This document shows, one piece after another, positions 48,797-59,546 of a stretch of DNA of 64,000 nt. The number at the start of each line of letters is the position of its first letter. Within the stretch, counting starts at the first letter, position 1. Made by a program: the position numbers and the translations under genes. The DNA lies in NCBI GenBank assembly GCA_024138025.1, contig JAMXBD010001104.1:419164-483163 (forward strand), in the 5' to 3' direction. The notes under the pieces are model-generated. The model saw only the letters and a program-made list of their open reading frames with translations, ran no database searches and was not told the origin of the DNA. This DNA is from Combretum micranthum. Taxonomy: Eukaryota > Streptophyta > Magnoliopsida > Myrtales > Combretaceae.

Positions 48797-49066
48797 ACGT
48801 ACGCCAGCATATGGAATTTCAACGCCGCTGGCGTAGAGGTGGTGTTGGAAGCAAACAGAAGTAATTTTTTTAAAGCCGCTTTGAACACCGCTGGCTTTTA
48901 CAAGAAATTTTGCCAGCGTTTGTTTTTCAAAATGTACACCAGCAATTAGAGATTCAAAGCCGCCGGCGTATAAGACGGTGTTGAAGTGGAACAAAACCAA
49001 ATATTTAAACGCCGGATTGGAACGCCGCCGACGTATACTTCCTATGCTACCAGCGTTCATTCAAAT
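48797..49066. repeat. GC-rich tandem dimer, period 135 bp
   Basis: ACGTACGCCAGCA at 48797 recurs as ATGTACACCAGCA at 48932. Each unit holds a CGCC(G/C)(C/G)(T/C)GGCGT-type palindrome and GGTGTTG. Much richer in GC than its surroundings. Confidence 0.75.
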
Positions 49067-49515
49067 TTTTGCAAGCGTTGGAAGGTAGCGTATCCCCTGA
49101 GTTTTTCAAATTTAAACTTCTTCAATCTTCAATCTTTACTTCATATTGATTTCCTATTAAATATATAAGCTAGATAAACATGTTTTATGCATGATTTAAT
49201 ATTTAAAACTTTATGTAAAGTTTAATGAATTTCCTTATATAATTAATCTAGGATTGTGATATATATATATATATATGGATGTGAAATCTATATTCATTTA
49301 TTGATTATTTGATATTCCTATTTCAATTAAAGGTTCTTTGGTTAGTTCTTCACCGAGTGACTATAGTGATATACTATCGGGTTTAGGTACGCAATAGCTT
49401 GTTTGATGTTTGCTAGGATTAGGCATTCCTAATTTGACTTAATTTGATTCGGCTTAATTTTTGATGAACTGGATGTCTATGATGCTATTTAATCTGGTCC
49501 AAGGAGCAGCAAACC

Positions 49516-49609
49516 TGTCATGATGCAATGACATGTTAGTTAGGCGCTTAACCAAGTCATGATGCAATGACTTTACCATGATGCAATGGTACGCTATGAT
49601 ACAATAGCG
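49516..49609. repeat. Four tandem hairpins with near-constant loop
   Basis: Perfect stems around a six-base loop: TGTCAT-GATGCA-ATGACA (49516-49533), AAGTCAT-GATGCA-ATGACTT (49554-49573), TACCAT-GATGCA-ATGGTA (49574-49591), CGCTAT-GATACA-ATAGCG (49592-49609). Stem sequences differ but stay complementary. It lies in the intron-like part of the LTR, upstream of the mini-exon. Confidence 0.85.
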
Positions 49610-50050
49610 ATTCTTTTTGGTTAAGTGGTAGCGATAGGGGGAATAGTATCTGAGTAACGTTTACTTAAACTTAGGGGGAAATACCATGGTTTAGTTCAAA
49701 GTTTATGGGAATGTGAACTAGGCTCATGTTATGGACTGAGTTTAAGTAGAGTCGGGCAATGACTTTTGAACCCTAAATGAAGCTATTATCTTTATGAAAT
49801 AAATATAGGAGATATAAGTATTCGGACTGCTTATATCAACCCCCTGAGCAGCTGCTGCTACTCAGGATCCCTAAATTCTCAAAGCGTGACTGCAGGGTTT
49901 GAATACCCTCCTGTTGTTTTGTGAAAGAAAACCTAATAAGATAATCACTTGTCTATTGATGCAGTTCATTTGATTTAAGTTGGCTTGATAACTTGTTCTT
50001 GCATTTGTTATTGTGTACTGGGCCTTTGGCTCACTTTTGCTGCTTTGCAG

Positions 50051-50127
50051 GTACTGGAGACGAGTTTTATGATGATTTGGGTTATAGGTCAGACTTTGAG
50101 AAATTCATGGATGAGTGGGACAAATAG
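50051..50127 (+). other. LTR mini-exon candidate
   Basis: GCTGCTTTGCAG, then GT plus 24 codons and TAG. The peptide starts TGDEFYDDLGYRSDFEKFMD, strongly acidic. Same phase as in the other LTR families. Confidence 0.45.
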
Positions 50128-50507
50128 GACTCGAACACCCTGGACTTTTGGATGAGTTTTTGTTAAAGGAAAAAGTTTTTGTATAAAAGGCTTGATAGAT
50201 AAGCCTAAGTTGTAAAGACCTTAAGATCTCCTAGGATTCTTTTTGCTTTAAGAAAACTTGTAATTTTGTAGTGTCTTGTACTGACACTAAATAGTGTGCA
50301 TATGATGTAAATGTATGTATAGATTGCTTTTATTAGCAATGTTGTTTCGTTAAAAGTTCTTTATAAAGTTTTAGTTGTTTTGATCAAACAATTTTCATAA
50401 ATTGTTAGTTTTAAGACAACCTTACATATAATGTGAAAATGTTATATGTGGTTGGGGATTCGGTACTCTAAATCTCGGGATTTAAAGGGTCGGGTCTTTA
50501 CAAACGT

Positions 50508-51135
50508 GACCTGTGTTTTGGGTCATTTTCAATAAGGTGACCCGTGTTTTATTTTTCGACAATCATATGACCTGTGTTTATAATCTTGTGCTAATTATAA
50601 AATACGGACACATGGCACATTTTTACTAGTTAATCTATTATAAATTAACTCAACTTAATAAAATATTAAAACAATCCAAAAAAATTAAGAAAAAAAAAAA
50701 AAAAAGAATAAAAAAGCAGGCTGCTTCAAGTAGAATCAAATAAATTATTTCAATTTGAAATAAAATCTTATTCGATGATCATTAAAAAAAAAAAAAGAAA
50801 TCAAAGAAAGAAAAGCCCTATAATTCAAAAGTTATGTGTGTCTTCTATGTGCAGGTTCTTGATCCTTTTTTTTCATCATTCCACTTCTGCCATTGGCTTA
50901 AAAAACAAAAAAAAAAAAAGAAAAGAAATTCAACCATCTTCTTCTTCCTATTGTTTCCACTCTAGAAACTTTATGAATTTCATCTTCTCTCTAAAAAATC
51001 TCACACTTTGCAAGATCTAGCAATACAATTGATATCACTGCACTTCTAATAATCTCTAAATTTTAAAAAACAAATCTTTCTCTTGGATTCTTCTTAGAAT
51101 TTCCAAATCGAAACCTCTAGATTAGCCAACTTGGT
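50508..51135. other. Internal part of MULE-like element
   Basis: Left inverted repeat (to about 50690) and non-coding A-rich sequence. A short frame at 50775-51020 is low-complexity. Confidence 0.5.
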
Positions 51136-51821
51136 TGTAAACCCCAAATTTTCGGAATCAGTTTAGCATAAAACCCTAAACCGGAAGTCAAACGGAATCC
51201 TAAAGGTCAACAAAACCCTAGTTTAGTAACGATTAAATCCGGCATTGCCGTTTTCTTTGGCCTGGAAAACGAAGTTGGGATGATTAGCTAGAATAGTTCG
51301 TAATAACCATAGGTTTTATAAAAATATCAGTTTTCGCGAATTTCGGGTGTCCTTCGAACCCGATCGGCACAGTTCTCGAAAAACGTGTCGGGAGCCGGAA
51401 TAGTAAAAATATTCGAATACACCGTTAGACTCATAAAAATATAAGTTTTCAAAAATATCAATTTCGTAATTTTTCGGTAGCTAAAAATAACAGATATGCT
51501 ATTATACGCGTATTTTCTTACTACCGGTACTTTATTAGTCATATCTATCTTACATTACACTATTCATTACTATTCTACACTATTCTTTTATCTCTACTTT
51601 TTCTTACACCTATTCTTACACACTACATAACCTATAACCTTACTTTTTACCTTTTCCCATAACTTTATTTCACATCTACCTTACATATTACATCTTTCAT
51701 TTACAAAAGTCAAAAAAATAAATCACTCTCCCCCCATGCTATGGCCGGCGCCCTCCCTCTTCCCCTCAATTTTGTTTCAATTTTTCTTTATTTTAATCAC
51801 ACAAAAATCACTACATTTTCC

Positions 51822-51829
51822 TATAAATA
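51822..51829 (+). promoter_or_regulatory. TATA box of solo LTR
   Basis: TATAAATA, in the same place and context as 43511-43518. Confidence 0.6.
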
Positions 51830-53649
51830 CCCCCTCCTCTTTCACTTCTTTCACACATTCACTACTCAAATTCTTACCAAAACTCTCTCAATTTCTCCCT
51901 CAAAACTCTCTCAAAATACCATCCCAAAACTCTCTCAAAATATTTCTACAACAACTTCTACCAACAACTAAAACCCATAACCACATAACCATACCAAAGT
52001 CTCCTTTAGGTAACCACCTTCTATTATTTTCTTCTTCTTCATGTCATGTAACTTTACATGACCATAGTGTGAGTTTCCAAAGACTACAAGTTATGGAAAC
52101 TACATTATGTTCATGTATTGTTCTTGTTCATGCCAATCCATTTATGTTTATGTTGTTTTATTATTGTTAATATATTATTATCTATATATATATACATATT
52201 CTTTAGAGCATATAAGCTCACTTGCAATTTATTTATTTCATGCAAAGCAATTTATTTATTTATTCCATTGCAATTTATTTATTTATTCCTTGTTGAATTA
52301 AGACTAGCCTCTAGTCTTAGACTTGTCCTCATCAAGTCAAAACAAGTTTTTCTTTCTTACATTTTATTTTGTTTTGGGACTAGTCTACTTCTTAGTCCCG
52401 GGAGCCTTGAAAAAGCTAAGACTCCAATACTTGACTTTATTATTTACGTTTATATTATTTTGTTTACTATTATTTTCATAATCATGTTCATTTAGATTGT
52501 TGTCCAAAAATTTTAATAACTAAACAAAAGAAGAATTTTGTCACTTAGAGATAAGTTTATAATCTATAAGATAAAAAAGATAAACTCATTTCCTTTCAAG
52601 TTACAAAAAGAACTCACTATAATTTTAGAAACTACTTTTACTTTAAAAAGCTACTTAAACCTTTATTATTCCACTTTGTTTTTCAAAAGAAACTATTTGT
52701 TGATACAAAAATGGTTCTTTTTATAAAAAGATAAACAAGATGAATGGCTAAGGAATTTTCAAGTAAAGACCTTTACAAACAAATAGGCAAAGAAAATCTA
52801 TGGTTTGAAAAAAAAATAAAGTTATTTCTTTTCAAGTTACAAGAAGAAACCACTAAAATTTTAGAAACTACTTTACTATAAAAAGTTCTTAAGTCACATA
52901 TTGCTCACTTTGTTTTATCAAGAAAATAAACTTTTATGAATGGATGATTTCTATGAAAAACATAAGCATGAGAAAGAATGAGAAATTTTCAAATGAAGAT
53001 TTTTGTAAACAAATAGACAAAGAAATTTGTACAAGAAAAATAAATATGAAGAATAGCATATTTTCTAATAACTTCAAAATAGTATAGAAAACTTAGAAAA
53101 TAGAAAATTTATTTTAAAAGATACTTAGAAAAATAATAAAATCAACGTAAAGCATTTTAGAAAACAAAAGGAAACAAGGTATTTCATTTCAAGGAAATTG
53201 CAAAAACAATTTTTGAAAACTATATTCTTCCAACATTGTTTTATTTAAGAAAAATAATTGGACAACAAAACACTTGAGCATGCTTAAATATGAGTTATAT
53301 AGTTATAAAAAGAGAATTTTTCAACTATATAGATAACTAAGTATTTATCAAACAAGTTTTGATTTCTTGAACCAAAGTTGTTTTTACTTGGAAAATCCGT
53401 GGTGAATTTTGTCGCCACTATTTCGGAGCCTATATGGCTTTATTGTTGAAAATAATTTTAGAAATGGGTAGATCTTTTCGAGTAGTAGAAATCGGTATAT
53501 TATATGCGCGATTCCGAGTTAAAATGACCAAGTTATGGCCATTTTAAGTTGGAACATTCCTTTATACGAACTTTAACGTTCTTTTGACATTGTTTTGTCA
53601 AATTCAAGAAAATCATCAAGGAATACTCATTGTGGGTATTTTCTTTTAG

Positions 53650-53696
53650 GTGACCCCGAGGAAGGATTCCTTTACCCCGAGGATTATTACGATTAA
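53650..53696 (+). other. LTR mini-exon candidate
   Basis: GT then DPEEGFLYPEDYYD and TAA. Compared with the sister LTR, seven of twelve changed codons differ only at a synonymous position. Confidence 0.5.
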
Positions 53697-54797
53697 GTGG
53701 AGTGTGTGAACGACTCATCACCTAGAGGAATAGTCGACATGGCATCGTGAGTTTATTTCCATTAAATGCTATACTTGTTGTGCTTGTAAATTAGTTGCAT
53801 TAGAGTTAGGAAAAGATAAACCGATATGTATGTAAAATAATTCTTTGAAAGAATTTTAAGAATATCGAAGCCGGAATTGTTTTAAATGATTGTTTTAGTA
53901 TATATTGATTTGTATGAAATTCCTTGATCGCCTTAAATTTAAAAATAATTATGCTATGACTTTATAAATAAATGAATTCATGCATACCACGAAGTGAGTC
54001 ACATTGCATTTTGGGTTATTATCCTTGGGTGAGAAGGATAGTAAGCTCATGTCGAAAGCAACACTTGGCGGGAGATCCGAAAGCGATTGCTTGGCGGCTT
54101 AAGGGAAATGCTTGGCGGAAGATCCGAAAGCAAGGTCAATCAAGTAGATTCGGAATGCTTGGCGATGAGTGCTCGCGAGCATGAAAACTTTTTAACTAAA
54201 ACTACTTGAATTGAGGTTATGTATCACCAAACCCCGAATGGAGGGCGCAAATCCATTCAACATATAGTTCCGAAAACTATATGCTTGTTTTGCCCACGTG
54301 CTTGTTGCATTACATTTGTTTGTTTAATCAACTTGTTTGAAATCTTGTTACAAGAAGTTATTTATGGAAATAGTTCTCACTAAGCCTATTAGCTTATACC
54401 CCGATAGATATCTTTTGCAGTTTCCCTACTTATGGTTAAGGCCACGAGGACCCTGCGGGCAGGTAATCTCTTTTGGATAATAGAAATTTAGATAAAAGGT
54501 AGTATTAGTATTAATGTACAGATATCCATGTAATAGATTAGTGATCAAGGGAAATGCCCCTAAGTTTGTAAAGCCATTAATATGAATGAATGATTATTAT
54601 GAATCCTCTTTTCTTAATGTGTTATTTATATCTTCTTAAACTTCATAATTCCATATATGGTCCTCTAAAGTTGTGAAAGCACGCCTTACACTTAATATAA
54701 AAGCTTTTGGGAATGACTAAGGTTGTCATACTTAAGCTTTAATATTAAGTGTGGCGGACTGTTACGTTTAGGGTATCCGTTGGGGCGTGACATTGGT

Positions 54798-55164
54798 ACT
54801 TTCCATGTGTGGAACAATGCTTTTTGAACAAATGAAATATTCTTATTCTATTGCATGAATGCTTTTTGATTTGGTTAACATGGGAAAGCAGTGTAAGTGT
54901 AAGAAAGAGATGATTCATTATGTTTTCCATTTTCCTATAGTTAGTTTTTCTTTCTTTCTTTTTTTTTCCTTTATTTGTTGGAATTTTTTTTATTTTTGTG
55001 AGTTGACTTAATTAATAATAAGCTAGCTAGTAAAATGTGTCATGTGTTCGTCTTTTATAATTAGTACAAGTTATTAAATACAGGTCATGTGATTGTCAAA
55101 AATAAAACACAAGTCATCTTATTATAAATGACCCAAAACATGGGTCATGTTTTTATAATTTACC
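54798..55164. other. Right part of MULE-like element
   Basis: Non-coding; includes the right inverted repeat from about 54985. Confidence 0.55.
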
Positions 55165-55356
55165 TTTCAATATTATTTATACTCTGCTTGAACTCAATTA
55201 GGCTCACAAGCTAAACATATCAAGCTTAAGCTCAACTCGATAAACTATTGAAGTAGCTTGAGCTTAACTTTCCTAAATTAAATTCAAGTAAACATCAACT
55301 CATGCTCAAATAGTTTGTGAACTAGCTTGGTTTACTTGCACCCCTAAATCCACCAA

Positions 55357-55889
55357 TTCATAGATATATGAGCTAGCAATATGTTTTTGAATTTAGTAAA
55401 AACTTTTGATAAGATTTTGAAAAGAAAAATTTTAAATAAATAAACTTTAAACTCGCAAAAAAAAAAAAAAGATTTCAAGAATCATATAATTTTTAGCTCA
55501 TTACTAAGGGTTATTAAAGATGTACACTTATTTATATATAATACATCTTGCTTTAATAGTACAATAGCAATGTGAGATTACAAAAAATCCAAGGACGATT
55601 AAAAAAAAAATTAGTCTCAAATTGTTAAGGAATGAAATTTTACTTACGTACATAATTTAAATATATATCTACTCGTTGCTATATTTAGCAACAACACATT
55701 AAATGTTGCAGATGGAAAACAAACAACTTTTTCCAATTTCCATGGGAATAGTTTGAATTTCAATGTCTTTTAATTACGTGTTCTTTTTTTTTTCCTCTTT
55801 GTTTCACTCACTTTATTATTTTTAATATTTTAGTCGCAAACTTGACCAAATCCAAGCTTGATCTAACTCGATAGGTCTATGATAAATCT
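55357..55889. other. AT-rich spacer
   Basis: No gene. GCTTGATCTAACTCGATAGG near 55857 recalls the hAT-like element words and may be another fragment. Confidence 0.45.
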
Positions 55890-57339
55890 GTAATCACCCT
55901 AATTTTACATAACCAGATTATAATAAATATTTAAATAAAATATAGAATTGTAAAGAACTATAATAAAAGTATCAAAAATCACTCCAATTTTTCGTGAATT
56001 AAATTATTAAAGATAAACAAATAGTGATCGATGATAAGAAATCGTTACTGTAAAATTTAAAATCTGTTTCCTTAAGTTCAATACTTAGAAAAATAAGATT
56101 TTAGTAATAATACAATGATTATTAAATTATTTATATATTATAAAACATAAAATAGCACTAGAAAATTTACTATTATTAATAATTAGCATAAATAATTCCT
56201 ATATAGTAAAGGATAATACTCTGTGACAAGAATCAATAATTCAACAAATAATTATATTTGCTCCTAAACGTCAATTACAATAAAAGACGATTAATTTTTA
56301 GAATCTATTAGTTATAAAAAGATAGTTTAAAGATAAATTATTAGAATTATAAAATATGCAAAAAGTTCAAAAACTGATCAATAAAGAATCTAAACATTAA
56401 TTAAACATTTAAATTATACTAATATCTTAGTTAGAAATTTGAGTCTGTAGAAAATAAAATTATAATTCAACCTTGTAACCCGATAATCTTTATAACTAGT
56501 AGTAAGTGTAAAATAAATATTAAACATATAACCAAATAAAAACTCTAGAATAAACATATGAGTAATAATAAACTCATTTATAACTTTAAAACTTGAATAG
56601 AAAAATTTCTTGACCTTAATAGATACCAAAGACAAGATTTCGTATCTTGAATTAATAATTCAAGATATAATTAAAAGGTAGCTCTATGTTTCAATACCAT
56701 AAAAAAAAAAAAACAAACTCCATTATAGAATTTATTGATTATAAAATGATAACTAAAGTATGAACCGCTAATATTATAAATATAGATCCATAACTAATAA
56801 TTTAGAATTCAAAAAAATATTGGATCAAACCATTGTTCTAGTTAGGAAATTTCTAAGGCTATAGGAACTAAAATCTTAATTTACTTTACCAGACCCAAAA
56901 AATCTTAAACGTGTAAACTTTAAACTCAAAACTAAACTCAATAACAACCTAAAAATTCATAAAATCTTTGAATGAATTTCTATAGATAAAACTCTTAAAT
57001 AACTTATATATTTGTACCAATTTAACTTAATAAACTATCCTAAAACTAAGGTAATAATTAATTAAATATTATTATAATAGTTTAAGCATGAATTCGGTGC
57101 AAATTGAGTAGATAAATGGCTGTGGTAATCTTGAAATGTAGCAGCCAAAAATCTAAAGCCAATTGAGTCCAAATGAAAAAACAAAGTCAAAGAAAATTAT
57201 TGAAGAGCCAATGAAAACTCCCCAGCTAAACAAACTCATTAAATGTGGCACAATTCAAGCTTAGCAAATGGAAATTCGGTGGAGCAACTTGCATCTTTTT
57301 AGTTGAAATTCTCTTGAAGAAATTGTTGCTCCTTTTACT

Positions 57340-57347
57340 TATATATA
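57340..57347 (+). promoter_or_regulatory. TATA box of giant LTR
   Basis: TATATATA, then a leader of about 155 bases free of ATG up to the donor at 57503. Confidence 0.5.
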
Positions 57348-57854
57348 CAACCCATAAGGAGCTACAAAACAAAGCTCATAACACACCAAAAACAACCCAA
57401 AAGCAGCAACTCAAACCAACTTAAAACAACAACAAAACACACCCAAACTTAACAAGCTGCAAATAACTCCATAGAACAAGCTTAAGAAGGGAACAAACTA
57501 AGGTAAGACAAATTCATTTCCAAGTTAGTTTATGCATTAAACCCAAATTTAAATCATGTTCTTATCAACTTAGGATCTTGTCAAGCCTTAAAGAGGAGTA
57601 CAACATCACCTCATCAGCCTAAACAAGGTAATATATAATCCTAAACCTTATCTATACATTACAATATATAGAAGCGAGAAAATTATATGGCATGATGATT
57701 ATAAGATGTTATAGGAGTTGTTATGTCACAAAAATGATTAAGAATCATGTCAAAACATTAGAAGTAGCTTAAACATAAGTATAATATATATATATTATAT
57801 AATAAAAGAAAATTTAGTTTCGAATAGGGGAAAAATGGAGAAGATAATGAATAG

Positions 57855-58105
57855 TGCCTATACCGGTTGGCAGCATACCTGGATAGGCCGGTGGCCTTTG
57901 AACGGCCTCCATCGGAAAGAAGCTACGTAATTTTTCAAAAACATAAAAAATGAACGTACGCTACGACTTAAATTTATACATCGGCAACGAACATGTATAA
58001 TTGGCAGCCTTGAGCCTATGTTCAATGAACGAAGAGTTACATAAAATTTATACCAACACGGGCATTGGAGATTAACGCCAGTTGCATTCATGCCGGCGTA
58101 CGTCC
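57855..58105. repeat. GC-rich CGTACGCC-type segment, inverted relative to 48797
   Basis: On the minus strand it begins ACGTACGCCGGCATGAATGC and goes on to ACTGGCGT and CCGTGTTGGTA, resembling the dimer at 48797-49066 in another LTR family. It sits in the same intron-like zone but in opposite orientation. Confidence 0.5.
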
Positions 58106-59006
58106 AAATTCCTCATGAAACAAAATCTGTTTGTATGAAACAGATTATATATGTGTATATATATATAATAATAACAACAACAACAGAAGATAAAAATATT
58201 ATAAATAAATAATTTCAAAACTAATAAGCTTAAATATTTGTTAAGTGCTATATTTTAATAACTAATTATAACTAAGTGACACTTTAACTAAATTAAACAA
58301 AATAATTAGATTATAATAAATTGTTCAATAATTATTTCATATAGACAAATATATAAGAATAGAAAACTAGAATAAGTTAAAATTATAAATAATATGATTC
58401 CTATAAATGACAAATAATAACATGAAACGAGATCAAGAGAAACATAATGAGACTAAATAAATATTAGTTACCATAGAAGTGGTCAAATTAACGAATAATA
58501 TAAAAATATTAATGATGATAATGATAATAAAATACTAAACTATTAAACATAGACTCTATAATTATTCGATGAAATAAAATTTAAGTTTAGTAAATACTTA
58601 AAATATATTTAAGCTCTAGAAAATTACAAATATGTTAAAAAATGCTTAAAGAACTACAAAGACAGATAAGAATGACCAATGAAGAAATTATAAAAATTCA
58701 CTATCAATACAGGCACCAACTAAAGAGAAACTTAAATAAAGTTTAGAATAGAGAAAACACATAAATAAAATATAGATGTCAATTAAGAACAAGACAAGCA
58801 AAATGAAAATAAATAATAAAGTAGTAGATATCACCTATCTTAGGATAAACTTTAAAGGTATTATTAGCAAAATAGGACTTAAAATTATTCTATAAGTCAA
58901 ATCAGGTCAGAAATGAGGAATGGGACTAAAAATAGTACAAACCAATTTTAAGACGTATTACAAAACCATAAGTAATATAATGAACAATTATTATTTTATT
59001 TCATAG

Positions 59007-59062
59007 GAGATATTGAGCCACATTCTCAAAATAGGAGTACTTTCCAAGGACATATCAAGTAA
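59007..59062 (+). other. LTR mini-exon candidate (weak)
   Basis: After TTTATTTCATAG: GA plus DIEPHSQNRSTFQGHIK and TAA. Position and phase fit the others, but the peptide is not acidic. Confidence 0.3.
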
Positions 59063-59426
59063 ACAAGAAAACTCAGGCAAGTGATTTCTGATGATCTACT
59101 ATTTGCTTGTGTTTGCTACTGCTTGTTGTTATGATTGGTTACATTGCTTGTCTGATGAATGACTGGTTGTTATGAATGCTATCATCTGCATGATTGCCTG
59201 AATAAATGAATAGGTATAATCACTCGACTAAATAAACTGAATATACTTGTCGCATGTGCTTGAAACCCTTGTAGGTAATGTCCTGGATTTGCAGTTAAAA
59301 GTTTTTTTTTTAAATATATTTTCAAAAGACCATGACTTGGAGAAGCTCAGGTTATTTATCATTTAAACGAGTTTTACCAAAACAATTTATGAAAAAATTA
59401 TGGGGCATTTCCAAGTAAAGTTTTGA

Positions 59427-59546
59427 CAGTGGATGTGGCCTGATTGGGGGTCCACTTGTCAAGTGGCAGTGGATGTTGCTTGATCAGGGGTCCACTTGCC
59501 AAGGGGCAGTAGATGTGGCCTGACTGAGGGTCTTCTTGCTCATTTC
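59427..59546. repeat. Three 40-bp tandem repeats
   Basis: Units start at 59427, 59467 and 59507 with CAGT(G/A)GATGT. The first carries the palindrome CCACTTGTCAAGTGG, able to form a seven-base stem. Confidence 0.9.

Larger units (their letters stand above)
47780..50502 (+). mobile_element. Solo LTR, 2.7 kb, inside the MULE-like end
   Basis: Ends TGAAATGATC and GGGTCTTTACA (TG...CA). Flanks AACAT (47775-47779) and AACGT (50503-50507) differ by one transition, and the host inverted repeat becomes continuous when the LTR is removed, which supports both ends. Contains leader, donor-like ATTCAT|GTGAGT (48383), acceptor TTTGCAG at 50050, a GC-rich dimer and a hairpin array. Different family from 42795-46334. 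Confidence 0.7.
51136..54792 (+). mobile_element. Solo LTR, 3.66 kb, with perfect 5-bp duplication
   Basis: Starts TGTAAACCCC, ends GGGGCGTGACA. Flanked by TTGGT at 51131-51135 and 54793-54797. Same family as 42795-46334, with shared landmarks: TACCGGTACTTTATTAGTC, the TATA region (51822-51829), a leader without ATG, donor TTTAG|GTAACC (52010), acceptor TTCTTTTAG (ending 53649), and GTGTGGCGGACT near the end. A possible later exon lies between TTTTGCAG (54420) and GGGCAG|GTAATC (54462). No coding domains. Confidence 0.92.
47762..55164. mobile_element. MULE-like element hosting two solo LTRs
   Basis: Left terminus GGTAAATTACAAAAACAT (47762-47779). Once the solo LTR 47780-50502 and its duplicated 5 bases are removed, it continues with GACCTGTGTTTTGGGTCATT (50508 on). 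The right terminus, complemented from 55164, reads GGTAAATTATAAAAACATGA followed by CCCATGTTTTGGGTC. The inverted repeats extend about 170 bp, including AATCA(C/T)ATGACCTGT and CTAATTATAAAA. Without the two LTRs the element is about 1 kb and non-coding. Possible 9-bp duplication TTCAGTACA / TTCAATATT (6 of 9). Confidence 0.7.
47509..55356. mobile_element. hAT-like MITE split by a nested MULE-like element
   Basis: The left end TAGGGCTACAAATGAATCGA (47509) and the right end, complemented, TAGGGGTGCAAGTAAACC (55356) are inverted. Both halves carry repeated AAGCTTGAGCTCAACTCG-like words. Without the insert (47762-55164) the element is about 445 bp. No target duplication survives clearly. Confidence 0.55.

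Noticed and set aside
48668..49060. 130-codon minus frame over the GC-rich dimer
   Set aside because: Stays open because of the GC-rich repeat; runs against the LTR orientation and is absent from the related segment.
49516..49609. CRISPR-like array
   Set aside because: Spacing is irregular, repeats are short hairpins, and the context is a plant LTR. No other direct-repeat array in the window resembles CRISPR.
51736..52170. 144-codon plus frame in the solo LTR
   Set aside because: Begins upstream of the TATA box and crosses the proposed splice donor; Ser/Phe/Leu low complexity. The sister LTR does not keep it.
42795..54792. The two 3.5-kb LTRs as the ends of one retrotransposon
   Set aside because: Each has its own matching 5-bp duplication (GAAGA and TTGGT), no PBS follows the first, and DNA elements lie between them.
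57858..58091. 77-codon minus frame in the giant LTR
   Set aside because: Same kind of GC-rich artefact; no family signature.
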